From the NCBI GenBank assembly GCA_025667525.1, contig JANFOE010000190.1, positions 2,234,501-2,298,500 on the forward strand: a stretch of 64,000 nt of DNA, read 5' to 3'. This document shows positions 22,980-34,150 of this stretch, one piece after another (the stretch's first letter is position 1; each line of letters starts with the position of its first letter). The DNA is from Glebionis coronaria (lineage: Eukaryota; Streptophyta; Magnoliopsida; Asterales; Asteraceae). The notes under the pieces are model-generated. The model saw only the letters and a list, made by a program, of their open reading frames with translations, did no database searches and was not told the DNA's origin. A program made the position numbers and the translations under genes.

Positions 22980-25569
22980 TCACCTTCGAAACAGAGTCGT
23001 AGGTGGGGCAGGGTCAGGTGGATGGTGATCGGCTGTAAGCTTGGACATTATCACCTCATTGGGAGCATCCTTCAGCGACTCTAGTTCGTCTAGGAATGGG
23101 TGTTGGATTTCCCTAAGGGCGGCCATCGATGCGGTCATCTTCTCTTCAGCTAGAGGGTTGTGGTAGGCATGTTGGGTAATGTATTCCTTCTTGCTTATCA
23201 GCTCTACAGCTTTGATCAAACTCTCGTGCCTACCACGGTCAATGCCGTCCGATACAACATCAGCAAAAGCCTGCAACAAGTAAGGAGCCTCCGTTACCTT
23301 GCTCACGGCAAGCCGCATTCCCTGGCCAACCATCCATCTACGCACAGCTATGACTGTAAGCAAGGGAGGGCACAGCACTTCGGCGCAGTCCGTTGCCATT
23401 CTGCTCAGTTCTCCCTCAGCTACCGCAGCTCGCTCTTCCAAAGTAGTCTGTGCATGGGTAAGTTCATCCTTAAGCATGGCGCGTTCCTGAGCAATGGTGA
23501 AGGCTTGTACTGTTCTGGCTTTAGTGGCGGCTTCGGCTGCGGATACCTATAAATAATACTTGAAATTACTACAAGATGATATGGGTCTTATATGAGCAAA
23601 TGAGTATCAATAGAAGCGTGTACCTTCTCACTGGAAAGAGCTAGGAGGGCCTCCAGTTCAGCAATGCGTTCCTCGCATACATTGGCATGGTGGGCTTGCT
23701 CCTTGACTGTTGATTCCGCTACGACTAAAGCTGCCTGCATAGATGTGATATTCTTCTCATGCTTTTCCACCAGTTCCTCTCGGCGAGTAATCTTCCTATC
23801 AGCACGGCTCACGTTGGCCAAAGAATATTCCAGGCGGCACCGTAGGGCCACACCAACTGTCACCTGTTTTGCGAAGGATACATCAAACTGCTCCAGCAGC
23901 GCCTCGTGCTCGAGTTCATCCAAGTCTTGTGCCAGCGCTGGAGGAGTGATGTGATCCATAAATTCTCTACACTCGGACTCCGCCTCTAATCTTGTTAAGC
24001 TGGACAAGTTCCAGGCTGAGCGGAGGTTGGTGTCAGGTCCCTCGGGACGTGGCTCCTCTTTGTAAGTTACGGGAGGGGATGGAGGTCTCATTGATATCAC
24101 GGGTGAGGGTTCCCTTTCCACCTCCTTCTCCTGGCCTACTATCGACGAGTCCTCCCTGTTATTAGAACACACTTGTTAGTTTTTGTTTGTGGATTATATC
24201 TTTTGGAGTATTGATTGGTACTTACGTAGTGCCAGTCACGGGTTCCGTGATAGTAGGAGCCACGGCATTCACAGGGGTAGCCTTCCAGACTTGCTCATCA
24301 ACATGCAGCGAAGGGTTGACTTGGGCCGTAGAGACACTGCTCCCCTCTTGGAACTACGGATGGTCCTTCCTTAGCTTCTTTGGGGGAGCATTGTGTGCCC
24401 CTGCCCCAGCCTCCAGGTTTTTCACTACCTTCCTGGTGGTCTTCCGCTTTCTAGATTTGGGCTTTGATGGCTGAGGGGATCCAGACTCCTGTATTGTTTC
24501 ATCTTCTTCACCTATACGATTTTTCGCTGGACTGGTGAGTTCATCTTCTCCATCTTGGTGCGGTACGGCATCCTCCAACAGCATCTCCTCACCATCATCA
24601 TTATGGAAGTCTAGGGGGACTTCTGGATCACGGGCTCCTCCTCATCCGACCGCTGCTCGGTTGTTTCTTCCAGAGGGATGGTCATGTTGGCGGTGGCCTC
24701 TAGTAAGGGGGGTTCACCTTCTTTTAGTGGTCATGACCCTTGAGGAACTTTTCTTGGATCTCCTTGGTGTAATAGGCCAAACAGCTTCATCTCTACGAAC
24801 ATATGCATACACACGGATTAGTAATTTCACAAAGTACTATAAGACATGTTTTGCATCTAAAGTATAGAAGACCTACCCTGCCTACGTTCGGTCAGAAAGC
24901 ACGGATATCTATCCTCCCTTCCATAGTAATAGCGGCTGATCCATACTAGGCACATGAAGTGCTCCGGCAGGCCCCTATGGAATTCTGTACGGTGGGTATC
25001 TAATATTTTCAAATCCTTACTACTATTGTCCTTGGATTTGGGAGGATAGTCTTTGGGTGCTCTGGTTTTGAGAACAAAAGTGGTGGGGAATACTTTCTCA
25101 TCCACGAAAAAATAGTGGTCGTACAAATTCTTAAGGGAATCTAAGGGTTTCTTATAAGTCATGGGGGCGGACGCGGATCGTTTCTTGAACGATAGCCACC
25201 CATTCACCAGTTGGGGGAGTAAAAAACCCTAAATAGATTTACGGTCGGGGTTACCTCACATGTATGGAAGGTAATCTCAATCTGGTTGATCTTACATGCC
25301 CCTATGTAGTGAAGTTGGGTTATGTGGAAGTTATAGTATAGAAGCATATCTACTAAGAACCTAGAAAGGGGGATGCGGTAGTTAGCCGAGTCAAATAGAC
25401 GCGTATACACGCCTATCTTTCCCTTCGGAGCATCCGTAATAGCTTCACCGTCACCTGGATAGGTCGGATGTACCCTTTCAGGAATATATTACTTAGACAA
25501 AAAGTCTATGTATTTCTCCGCAGGCATCACGTTGAGGACATCCGTAATAAGAGGGTTATCCTTCACCAT
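22980..25569 (-). pseudogene. G2 antisense accessory gene (PF04195-like), spliced
   Basis: Antisense to gag-pol. ATG at 25569. Exon 1 carries IGVYTRLFDSANYRIPLS, ITQLHYIGACKI, NGWLSFKKRSAS, LKNLYDHYFFVDEKVF and LPEHFMCLVWISRYYYG, resembling the 'putative gypsy type transposon' domain. A premature TAA (near 25490) and a frameshift at the NGWLSF junction (near 25205) break it. Exon 2 (about 24791-24230) is acidic then basic. Exon 3 (24172-23624) is a coiled coil ending ALLALSSEK. A 77-nt GT-AG gap (23623-23547) follows, with donor GTACAC and acceptor TTTATAG. Exon 4 (23546-22980) has RRWMVGQGMRLAVSKV and DGIDRGRHESLIKAVELI, matching G1. Confidence 0.77.
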
Positions 25570-26055
25570 GTTTTATAAAAAGGTATAGAGAGGCGTGATG
25601 ATCTAACCTGCGGTGGAGAAAATCCGTGGGATAAGATGAGAAGGTATGAAGGAACGAGCTTGAAAATGACAATGGCGGAAAGAGGTATAAACTGTGTGTG
25701 TAACAGTAGCACACACCAACTCTTTTATAGGGTTGCCTTGATTTCCAAGGTAACGTGGATGCTAGCCAAGTGTAAGCCACTACACCCATCTAACGGATGG
25801 GATTTCTGACACTTCTGAAACGTTAGAAGGGACCCACGGGTCACTTCTTGACAGTTTTACGTGGCTCAAGGGTGGGCCTTTCTGGTGCACTTTTGCAGGC
25901 GTGCGTCCGACTATTGACTACCATTAATGCATTCATTAAAGTTGTCCCGGTCGGCTTATTTTGGAGTGCGGCCGTATTTGCAACAACAAGTTCTAGAGGA
26001 CATTGATTAGTCTAGAGGTTACGCCTACGGCTGTAACAACTAGACTGGGGGGACA
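25570..26055 (+). other. G2 3' untranslated region with stem-loop and polypurine tract
   Basis: Non-coding. A stem-loop at 26009-26046 is identical in sequence to that of G1 (AGTCTAG/CTAGACT and GTTAC/GTAAC). The polypurine tract GGGGGGACA directly precedes the LTR at 26056. The antisense promoter lies at 25722-25729. Confidence 0.72.
25722..25729 (-). promoter_or_regulatory. Probable TATA box of the G2 antisense gene
   Basis: TATAAAAG on the minus strand, preceded by CAAGGCAACCC as in G1 (10270-10277), about 155 nt before the antisense ATG. Confidence 0.6.
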
Positions 26056-26641
26056 TGATGACGTATAGTCCCCAAGCCGGGTCATGAACCTGGCCCACGG
26101 GTACTACCCGCATCCGGCATGTTACTAATGGGTTGGATTAATATCATTTGAGCTTATGGGCTTCGAATGAACAGTGACTGCATGCATGCTTGTGGCTCAC
26201 GGCCCGGCACGGCCGGTACAGGTTAGACAGAATCATACTCTTATTATGATTAGGATTTACCCCAAAGAAGAGGATATACACTTACCATAATTAGAAGATA
26301 ACAATCAAGCTCATTCTGGTACTTATCCTTTCCTTGGGGCCGAAGCATCAGTGACACCCTATTAGGGTTTCACTGCCTACATAAGGAACCCCCAAGGGTT
26401 CCACAAAGGTATCACATTCTACACACTCTCAAATCTCATCCGATTCTTAAACCCTAACCGATTACTTACTCTCACGCCGGGAGTCTAATCGTGGGATACA
26501 TTCGCATGGTAAGCCTAACGCGTGTTGTTTTAGTGTGTGCAGGATCCCAACCAAGTATTTCACTTGGTGCAGGAGCCGGAACCCAGCCAACCCGAATTAA
26601 GCCTAATTCGGGTCTAGCAAGGATCATCCAACTTTTGTATC
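26056..26641 (+). repeat. 3' LTR of G2
   Basis: Direct repeat of 15817-16400. The TATA box is changed to TACATAA (26378-26384). The last base of the expected TATCA end is C here (GTATCC), so the edge is uncertain by one or two bases. Copia A sequence follows. Confidence 0.9.
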
Positions 26642-28743
26642 CATAAAATCTTTTGTTCAAGTTCATTAACTTTGGTATTGGTAAGGTACGTTTTTTGACG
26701 TTCATCCATTAAGAAAACATTATATTGACGCTTCTCGTTGGCTAATAAATCAAGAGTTATATTATATTTGTTTTCAAAATCGTCCTTTTGACTTTTTAAC
26801 GTACTACCCTTATACCCCTGAAGCACTTTGGTTTTCTGAAGGAGCTCATCACTATAGCTTTCAGTTGTCTCACTAGATTTGATAAGAGCAGCTTTGCATT
26901 CTTCAAAATTTTGAGTGAGCGTAGCATTAACCTTTTTTAATTGCTTGTAATTCTGTCTAGTTTCTTTAACATCTTATTGTAAAGTAGCAATTAAATTAGC
27001 AAGAGCAAAACGTTCCTCTTCATCATACTCTTTTACATGTTTATCATCCTCAGACTCATTATTGCACATGTCTGATGAATCGGGTGTGGTATTGCTATCA
27101 ACCGTTTCCATCATACACGTGTCATTAATGGCATTGGGTAGATCACTATGCTCATAAATATCACCAAACACATTATATTCATCTGTAGGGTGTACCTTAT
27201 CGATTGGCTCAGTGTCAAAGATAGGACCGTTGTCATCTTCACTGACTTTGAGAACTTCTTCAACCTTTGCCATGTACGATTAATGTGCATCGAGTTCTTG
27301 ATCGGAGTCTTCATCATTAGTGTCATCAAGCATTGCTCCTTCCTTTGCCGACAGTTTAACCCCAGCTTCCATCTTCTTGCATAGCAGCATCTTTTCCTTA
27401 TGATAACCAGAGTCTTTAACCCTTTTTAGCTTCCGGCATTCCTTTGCCATATGCCCAGAACCTTGGCAGTTAAAACATTGAATCCCTCTTTGTTGAACCA
27501 CTTGACTTCCAACAGTTTCCCTATTCCTAGTAGCTGCAGCAATCCTCTGAGTATCATACTTGGCAGTTTGTCGATCATACCTTGTAGAACCCTCAACATG
27601 CGTTGGATTATGTCGATCATACCTAGAAGGACTTTCACCATGTCGACGTGTGTCATACCTTGGAGGACTCTCAACATATTGGTTCTTTGTGTTAGATGAT
27701 GTTCGAAGATTGTTGTTGGTGGGTTTGTAGATTTTCTTGTAAGTCTTCATTATGAAAGCAATTTGTTGTTTCATATCTCGATTCTTTTGAGCTTGGTCTT
27801 CATGACTATCTTCTTCAGATGATGACTCAGATAGTGGTGATGGTGCTCTTGGCACTTTGCTTCGTGATCTTGTGGATGATGATAACTTAGATGATGTGGA
27901 ATATCATGGTGAGGATGATGTAGTGGAGTATGGCTTAGGAACACGAGCGTGATGGTCTTGAACATGTTGAGTGGTAGTCACCAAAGCAAGTGGATTAGCC
28001 GTCTTTGCAACACGTTCAGCTCGAATCTCATTTTCTTCATTCTGAAATTGCTTCAAGAGATCAAAGAGTCGATGATATAAGACCTCGTCTAACTTTTCTT
28101 GTTGTTTCACTAAAGTGACGAACCGTGTCCACTCGGGTTGAAGTTGTTGAAGAAATTGAACATTGACTTGCATGGTGGAGACTTGCAAATTATTTCGTGT
28201 CATGTCATTCATCATTTTATAAAACCTAGAGTAGTATGAATCAATTGATTCTCCATCCTTTGAAGTAAACTTGCCAAAGTTCCAAAACAAATTTGTTTTG
28301 ACATCTTGTTTGTTGAGTGATTCTCCTTGTTGCAAGCATCCAATAGCAGTCCACATTTCATGTACTGTAGGTCATGCATCAACCGCGGAGTAAATATCAT
28401 ATCCAATCCCACTTAGAACCATATAGATGGCTTCCTTCTCTGCATCATGTCAGACACAATATTCAGGTGTGAGATCAGAACTTGTTTCATCACGTTCACT
28501 TGCGGGTATTGGATCAGTAGTATCTGTGGCTGGTCTTAGAGGAATTGAGATCTTCTTGAATACATATGGTCCATGAGTAATACATTTCCTCAAGGCATCA
28601 TCATTGGGTCTTGTATCAAGGTATCGTATGAAACATGGTTGCCATTGAGCATACCGACCAGGCACAAGCATTGGTGGTCTCTCTTTGTTACCCGCCACCA
28701 TTATGTTGTTGTTCGTCACACGATATTCTGCAGTAGAATCCAT
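26642..28743 (-). pseudogene. Copia A gag and distal coiled-coil linker (broken)
   Basis: The ATG at 28743 starts MDSTAEYRVTNNNIMV. This is followed by PGRYAQWQPCFIRYLDTR, then the gag core with VHEMWTAIGCLQQGESLN, DGESIDSYYSRFYKMMNDM and FLQQLQPEWTRFVTLVKQ. After a Ser/Arg-rich tract comes a canonical CCHC zinc knuckle CFNCQGSGHMAKEC (about 27435-27476). An acidic segment and a coiled coil (ELEQKILW) follow to the G2 edge. Stops lie near 28450, 28372, 27904, 27280 and 26974. The gag core forms particles and the knuckle binds RNA. The architecture matches Tork-like copia elements. Confidence 0.88.
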
Positions 28744-29402
28744 CTCAATAGTCTCTGAAATGATGAAGTGAATATGGATCTTAAGTAGATGTGTTGTGAT
28801 TGTTGTTGTAGTTCAAATTCCAAAAATTGTAATTTTTCTTCAGTCCGACAGTAAATTCTCCAGTCCGACAAATCGGAATGTTCTGTCGAGATGTTCTGTC
28901 GGAATAAACCTGTCGCAATGACCCCTGTCGCAATATTCCTATCGCAATGACCTGTTTCGAAATACCCTTACTATCGCAATGTGGCAAATGAAATTTTGAC
29001 AGAGTAACGTTTCACTTTGCCTAAATTCTGTCGCAATCCACGATCGCAATGTACGATCGCAATCCACGTCGGAATCAGGGGTATCGCAATAACTGATCGC
29101 AAAGTAAAAACCTAGAGTTATTGCGATCAAACTGTCCTTTCTAGTACTTTCCGATGGAAACCCTGTCGCAATGTGGGTACTTTTCCGAAACTTTAGGTAA
29201 AAAATGAGATTTTTGCCAAGAAAAAACTTGATTTTACCCAAACCAAAATACCCAAATAACTACTACAACTATAGAGAAGATTTGTAGCAAGATTTAGAAC
29301 ACGAAAAACACAAAAAAAAATCTTGAATTCGTAGATGAAATAAGGATCAAATCAAACGAATCAAATGAAAACACATCAACCAATCACAAAACTACCCCAT
29401 GG
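28744..29402 (-). other. Copia A untranslated leader with TCGCAAT motif array
   Basis: Lies between the primer site and gag ATG. No convincing coding sequence. From 28911 to 29175 it holds about ten copies of T(G/A)TCGCAAT or GATCGCAAT at irregular spacing (28911, 28925, 28940, 28971, 29029, 29041, 29054, 29082, 29095, 29163), one inverted copy (ATTGCGAT near 29119), and related TGTCGGAAT and CAGTCCGACA units from 28840. Each unit carries a CpG. Confidence 0.7.
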
Positions 29403-29406
29403 CGAT

Positions 29407-29414
29407 TGATACCA
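29407..29414 (-). other. Primer binding site of copia A
   Basis: On the minus strand TGGTATCA starts 2 nt inside the LTR end, matching the initiator-Met tRNA complement used by copia elements (TGGTATCAGAGC). The following bases (ATCGCC) differ from the full 12-mer, so only eight bases match. Confidence 0.8.
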
Positions 29415-29416
29415 AT

Positions 29417-29784
29417 TGTTGTCCTATATATTTGTGATGATTAAGCAAGGAAGAAAGAAAGAAAATAGATGAACTAGATGAATTCTAGAGAGAGAAAGTA
29501 GAGAGAAGATGGAGAACTAGGTGAGATTAGATTAGAATAATTAGAGTTACAATTGATAATCCACCCTTCTTAACATGCTAGGAAGGGCCTTATATAGCCG
29601 GGCTTACATGTAACCATAATGGGCTATATTGTTTGGACCGGGCTTGTCTTTTGGGCTTTAAGTAGCTTAAATTCAAGCCCGTGAACCACGACTATTTAAC
29701 TAACTATTACAACGTTCTAATAAATGTTAAAATAATAAACTATGACCGAGCATTCTTGTTTGACTCAATATTTTGAGGCTAACA
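29417..29784 (-). repeat. 5' LTR of copia A
   Basis: 368 bp with TGTT...AACA ends. On the minus strand a TATA box (GGCTATATAAGG, 29588-29599) lies about 190 bp in. The primer site follows on the left and chromovirus RT begins immediately on the right at 29785. The matching 3' LTR is outside the window, so the boundaries rest on ends, primer site and host-sequence junction. Confidence 0.82.
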
Positions 29785-30120
29785 TAAGTCGTCGATGCGA
29801 GGTAATGGATAGCGATTCTTTATCTTTGGTTATTCAATTCTCGGTAATCGATGCACATTCGAAAAGAGCCGTCTTTCTTTTTGACAAACAGAACAGGGGC
29901 TCCCCATGGAGAGGAGCTAGGCCTAATGAACCTTTTTCTAATAGTTCCTTGAGTTGTTTGGCTAGTTCCTTCAATTCTGTAGGTGCTAGCCGGTAGGGAG
30001 CCTTAGCTACAGGTGCAACCCCAGGAATCAAATCAATTTGGAATTCTATTTGTCGCACTGGGGGCATGCCTAGCAGTTCATCAGGAAATAATTCGGGAAA
30101 ATCTCGGATAATTGGCACGT
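29785..30120 (-). pseudogene. Chromovirus C reverse transcriptase, N-terminal fragment
   Basis: The minus strand from 30120 reads PIIRDFPELFPDELLGMPP, then [20 protein letters not shown], then ELKELAKQL, the conserved start of chromovirus RT. A frameshift near 29935 follows, after which the [22 protein letters not shown] and RYPLPRIDDL motifs appear in other frames. It stops exactly at the copia A LTR (29784). The upstream half is at 58463 onward, across Athila D. The catalytic part lies beyond copia A, outside the window. Confidence 0.87.
30116..30120. other. Target site duplication of D, left copy (cacgt)
   Basis: cacgt directly precedes TGATGACTTG. The same pentamer follows the right LTR at 58463-58467. 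Joining the flanks restores the chromovirus reading across the site. Confidence 0.92.
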
Positions 30121-31611
30121 TGATGACTTGTGTTTTTGCTACCCTTTAGGAAAAGAGCAACAAAAGTGGCAAGTATTAAGTGTCGGTTTAGGAAAACCAA
30201 GCACTAATGACCAATTAAGTTCGTTCTCAAGGAGGCTAGTGTGTTATGTGTGTAATGATATGGATTAATTTGTGATTATATTTGAGAAAAAAAAATAGAA
30301 AAGGGATTAGAAGAGAATGACGGTTATCAAGACGGATAAAACTAATTCTAAAAAGGCGTACACGTAAAGTCGTAAAAACCACCTAAATTAAAATTTTAAC
30401 CTAAAAATTTCTAAAAATTACCAAAAATCCCTAATAATATTATAAAAGTTTACAAAAAATCAAAACTTGCAAAAACCTTTTAATTAATTAGATAATGACT
30501 TTTTAATGCTAATTAAAGCCCTAAAAATCAAAATTAATTATTAAAAAGCCCTAAACAAGATTTTAAAGTTAGTAAACCTCAAAAATACTCTAATTAAGCT
30601 AAAAACTATTTTTCAAAATTTTAAAACCAATTAAAACTATTTTTAACCAATTAAAAACTCCTAAAATCAATTAAATCTTAAATTAATTATAGAGAATAAT
30701 TAAAAGACCTAGAAAATAATTGGAAAGTTGCAAAAATCCTAATTAAGTGTTTAGAACCTAGGAAAAATATAAAAACCTAGAAAATCAGACTTTTAATTTT
30801 TAATAATAAAATAATATTAAAATAATATTAAAAATCCAAAAATTATAAAAAATTCTAAAAACTTGCAAACTAGCTTAATTTAACCTAAATAACTCAGAAA
30901 TGAAAATGAAATTACCTAAATACCCCTATTGGGCCTAGAAAATTGGCCAAACCCAAAACAGACCCTTATTGGGCTTAATTAAGGCCCAATAAGAAAAAGT
31001 ACTCAAAATAAGCCCAAAAAGCACAGGTTGACTCAAAATTTGATTTTAAACAACTTTTTCCAAAGGCCCAAAAGCTGAAAATGTGAAATAAGCCAACTTA
31101 TAATAAGCAGCTTATTCTTAATGGGCTTTTTGGCCCATTAAGCCATAAGCTGTTGCCATAAGCTAAAATTTTACACACGAGCTTCTTTTGACCTAACAAA
31201 TACTTCTGCAAAAAGAATTTTCAAATAAGCCCACTTAATAAGCCAGAAACAAGTCACCAACTTATTCACAAAACGACAAAATAGTCGTTTTTATGAACTA
31301 GACCACCTCAGAAGCTGATTCAAGTTGCAAAATGTTTCTTATGACAAAACTAAGCTTAATAACCAAAAACCTACTCAATAAGCACAATCAATAAGCTGGA
31401 AAATCCAATAAGCACTTATGTTAAAAGTCAAACAAGTTGGTTTTCTAGTAAAAAGTCAAAGTCAAAGTCTCATAAGCTCCAGTTTACTTAAATGGGTCAA
31501 ATAATGAAGATCTATTACAAAAAACAAGTTGTTGCAAGTCAGAATAAGCTAGAATGGCTTATTGATAAGCCGATGACAAAATTGCACTAGCAGGGGCTAG
31601 TTTTGGATGTT

Positions 31612-31638
31612 AAGCAGTGGAAACTTTTTCCACTGCTT
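31612..31638 (-). other. 12-bp perfect hairpin in Athila LTR (left)
   Basis: AAGCAGTGGAAA and its exact reverse complement are separated by CTT, just after AGCAGGGGC at 31589. The same structure is unchanged in the right LTR at 55713-55739. The stem sequence resembles the AGCAGGGGAA motif of copia E. Confidence 0.8.
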
Positions 31639-33779
31639 GACTATTTTGACTTTTTGTCTTTAGTGACTTTTTCTTGGATTCAGATTTCACAAAGGCACCC
31701 AAATGATCTTTGGATCAAAAGGAGTCAATCACAATCAAAATAACACAATCACTAACACCCAATTGATATAGTTTAATCAATCATTCATCAGACATTGCAC
31801 AGACATGAACAATAAGCAGTTTAGCACTTTTGAGCAGTTTTAGCACAAATCAGCCAGCCAAATTCAACCAAATGCACACACAAGCTATAATAAACTCCAA
31901 TAAGCAAGTCTAAGCAGGTTTCATGCACTGGTTCAAAGAATTAAGCAAGATTCAAGCAATGAAAGTTACTGATGAACACTAACACATGCAGTTTCTACTT
32001 TTGCTGATGTATTTGACACACAAGCCAATTTCAACACCTCAAATCTTTCAAACAGGTTATATTAACTTTGTTTAAACCACTTTTATCCCTAAGCATGCAT
32101 ACATACTAAGTGTTCCCAAAATCCTAGGTCAAAACAAGCAGAAACAAGGTCTATATAGCAGATTGATTGATTCAAGTGTTCAAACCCAAAAACTTGCAGC
32201 AAAACACTCTCAAACAAAGGTATAGCAGATACAAAGCATAAACAACACCTTCCCTTAACACAATAACAAGTAACAAGCATAAACCAGTAGACCCAAACAC
32301 CCCTTTAACTTTTTCAAATCAAAATTTTCAAAAGCACAATGAGATTTCAGGCCAACCAAGCATCAATTAACACTCAAACAAGTATAATAAACAGATTCAA
32401 GCAAGAACAAGCCACAAAATTGACAAGAACAATAGTTTCATACAAATATCTCCAAAAATCACAATTTAAGCAGATTTTGAGATTAAGTAAGCAAACCTCA
32501 TGGATGTACATCCACACCCACGAATTTTGAGCTTATGTGCTAGCAAGAACAAGCACAAGCTTCCACAATAAGCCTGCTAAGATTGAACAAGGGTTAAGCA
32601 CAATATCATAAAAATCAGAAACTTTGAAAAACTTGATTAATGCAAACTTGTTACCCCACACTTGATTATCCCCAAGTTATAAGCCTGACCACACCTTAAC
32701 CAACTCAGTTAGGATGCTATGATCAGCCCTATAGCCCAAGAATTCCAAGATTGGAACAAGACTTAGCAAAATATCAAGAAAATGAGGAAATATGCAAACT
32801 TTTGCACACTCCTCTTTGAAAAACAGGTTTTGAACTTTAAGAACTAACAAGCATATAACAAATGAAAGCAGTAAACAAGATTGGCCAATGACTTTTCTTC
32901 AAGATTTCAAACTCAATTTCATTAACTTAGAAATAGGATTTACAGAAACTTGAACCAAGGAAAAATCAAAAGCAAAACTGAAATGTGAAAGCCTAAGTGG
33001 CTTTATATAGCCTTACAAGTGACTAAGGAACAGCTAAAAACTAAAAACCCTAATGGTTGAAGTTCCAAAAATACCCTCTTGAATTTGAACTCATATGCTT
33101 CATGTGACTGATTCTTGGACGTATGTGAAGGAGATAGCTATTGGAATTTGATCTAAGGGCTCAAACAAAGCTTAAAGTGTAAGCTTGTTTCTGGATGGTT
33201 GATTCTCTGGCTGGTTTTGGCAGTATCCCCAAAAGTGTGTAGCAGGGCACCTATCATGTGCACCCTTGGTTGATGAGGTGGCATATATTAAGGTTGGGAT
33301 TAGTTAATAATATCCTTAATCATAATTCTGGAAACAATTAAGGTCTAATTTTAAATAAATAACAAAAGCCCAATTTTTGTTAAGAACGTGAAGAACAATC
33401 CATTTGATCTGTTTAAGGATTTAAAAACGTGTTAGGCGCCATTATTAACTAACTAAATAGTTAATTAGTTAAATGGTGTGAGTGGATTGGTGATGTGGCG
33501 CCAGGAGATGTGGTGATTGGTGGGTTTGATTTAGTGGGGCACGTGGCAGCTTGTCACTGGTCTAGGTATCTTTCATGTTGGCCAGCTTTAACCCCTTGAT
33601 TCTTTACTCCTTGTCTTTTCAGTATAAAACCCTATCAACGGCCATTTATGCCTTAACAACTTTTGACTTTTTGCATTTTTGGCCCAAAAACTTTTGTAAA
33701 ATGAATTCAGGGGTATTTCTTGCCATATTTGAATTCTTCAAGGGCTGGTTTGGTATTTTCTTCAATGATGATGGTCTAG

Positions 33780-34150
33780 ACTTGCGTAGTTGATATTTTG
33801 GAGGACTGAAATTGCCAAGTCTTGATGATTGAGGGACCATTTTTGCCAAATGTTGAAAGTTGAGGGTCCTTTGTGTAATTTTGGATTTTTCAAAGGACCA
33901 AACTTGTCATTTCTTGTACTTTGAAGGACTTAATGATGTATTTGACTTTGTGGATGATATTGGTTGACAATTTAGCTTTGTTGAGGGGCTAAACTTGCCA
34001 ATTCTTCAAAGTTAAGGGTCCTTTTTGTAATTTTGACAAACTTTAGGGACCAAACTTGTAATTATGAGGATACAAGGGTATAAAGTGTCAATTCTTCATA
34101 ATTGGAGGACCCTTCTTCATAATTCTTCAAATCTTCAAGGGTTGATCTTT
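33780..34150 (-). repeat. Degenerate sub-repeats in U3 of the left Athila LTR
   Basis: Several imperfect units of roughly 50-70 bp recur, built from phrases such as GAGGGTCCTTTTTGTAATTT and GGGACCAAACTTGT. The right LTR has the same block at about 57880-58250. They lie 0.8-1.1 kb upstream of the TATA box. Confidence 0.6.

Larger units (their letters stand above)
15817..26641 (+). mobile_element. G2: second Tat-lineage gypsy copy, complete but degenerate
   Basis: LTRs at 15817-16400 and 26056-26641 have the same ends as G1. It shares G1's organisation throughout: gag, protease, RT, two RNase H domains, integrase, an antisense gene, a stem-loop and the purine tract. It is inserted in the coiled-coil linker of copia A in the same orientation as G1. 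The flanks catagaaagt (5') and cataaaatct (3') are similar but not identical, consistent with a decayed duplication. LTR divergence is about 5% by eye. The RT to second-RNase-H stretch is still open (18983-21400). Confidence 0.93.
1..29784 (-). mobile_element. Copia A: Tork-like Ty1/copia, 5' part, interrupted by G1 and G2
   Basis: The minus-strand order from right to left is LTR (29417-29784), primer site, leader, gag (from 28743), a coiled-coil linker, protease, integrase and RT, which is the Ty1/copia order. The RT is cut by the window edge, so the 3' LTR lies outside. G1 (380-11294) and G2 (15817-26641) interrupt it; removing them rejoins the RT at 379/11295 and the linker at 15816/26642. 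The coding region is broken by many stops and frameshifts. The right LTR edge abuts the RT of chromovirus C exactly, so A inserted into C. Its own target duplication cannot be tested here. Confidence 0.9.

Noticed and set aside
28911..29175. CRISPR-like array in the copia A leader
   Set aside because: Units are about 10 bp, irregular in spacing and degenerate, in plant DNA; this is a motif cluster, not a CRISPR.
29001..29300. Host promoter or gene next to the copia A LTR
   Set aside because: The segment lies between the LTR/primer site and gag, so it is element leader.
32089..32530. Short ORFs of about 63 codons in the Athila LTRs (also at 56190-56631)
   Set aside because: They recur in both LTRs only because the LTR is duplicated. 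They are short, lack domains and differ by substitutions with no sign of coding constraint.
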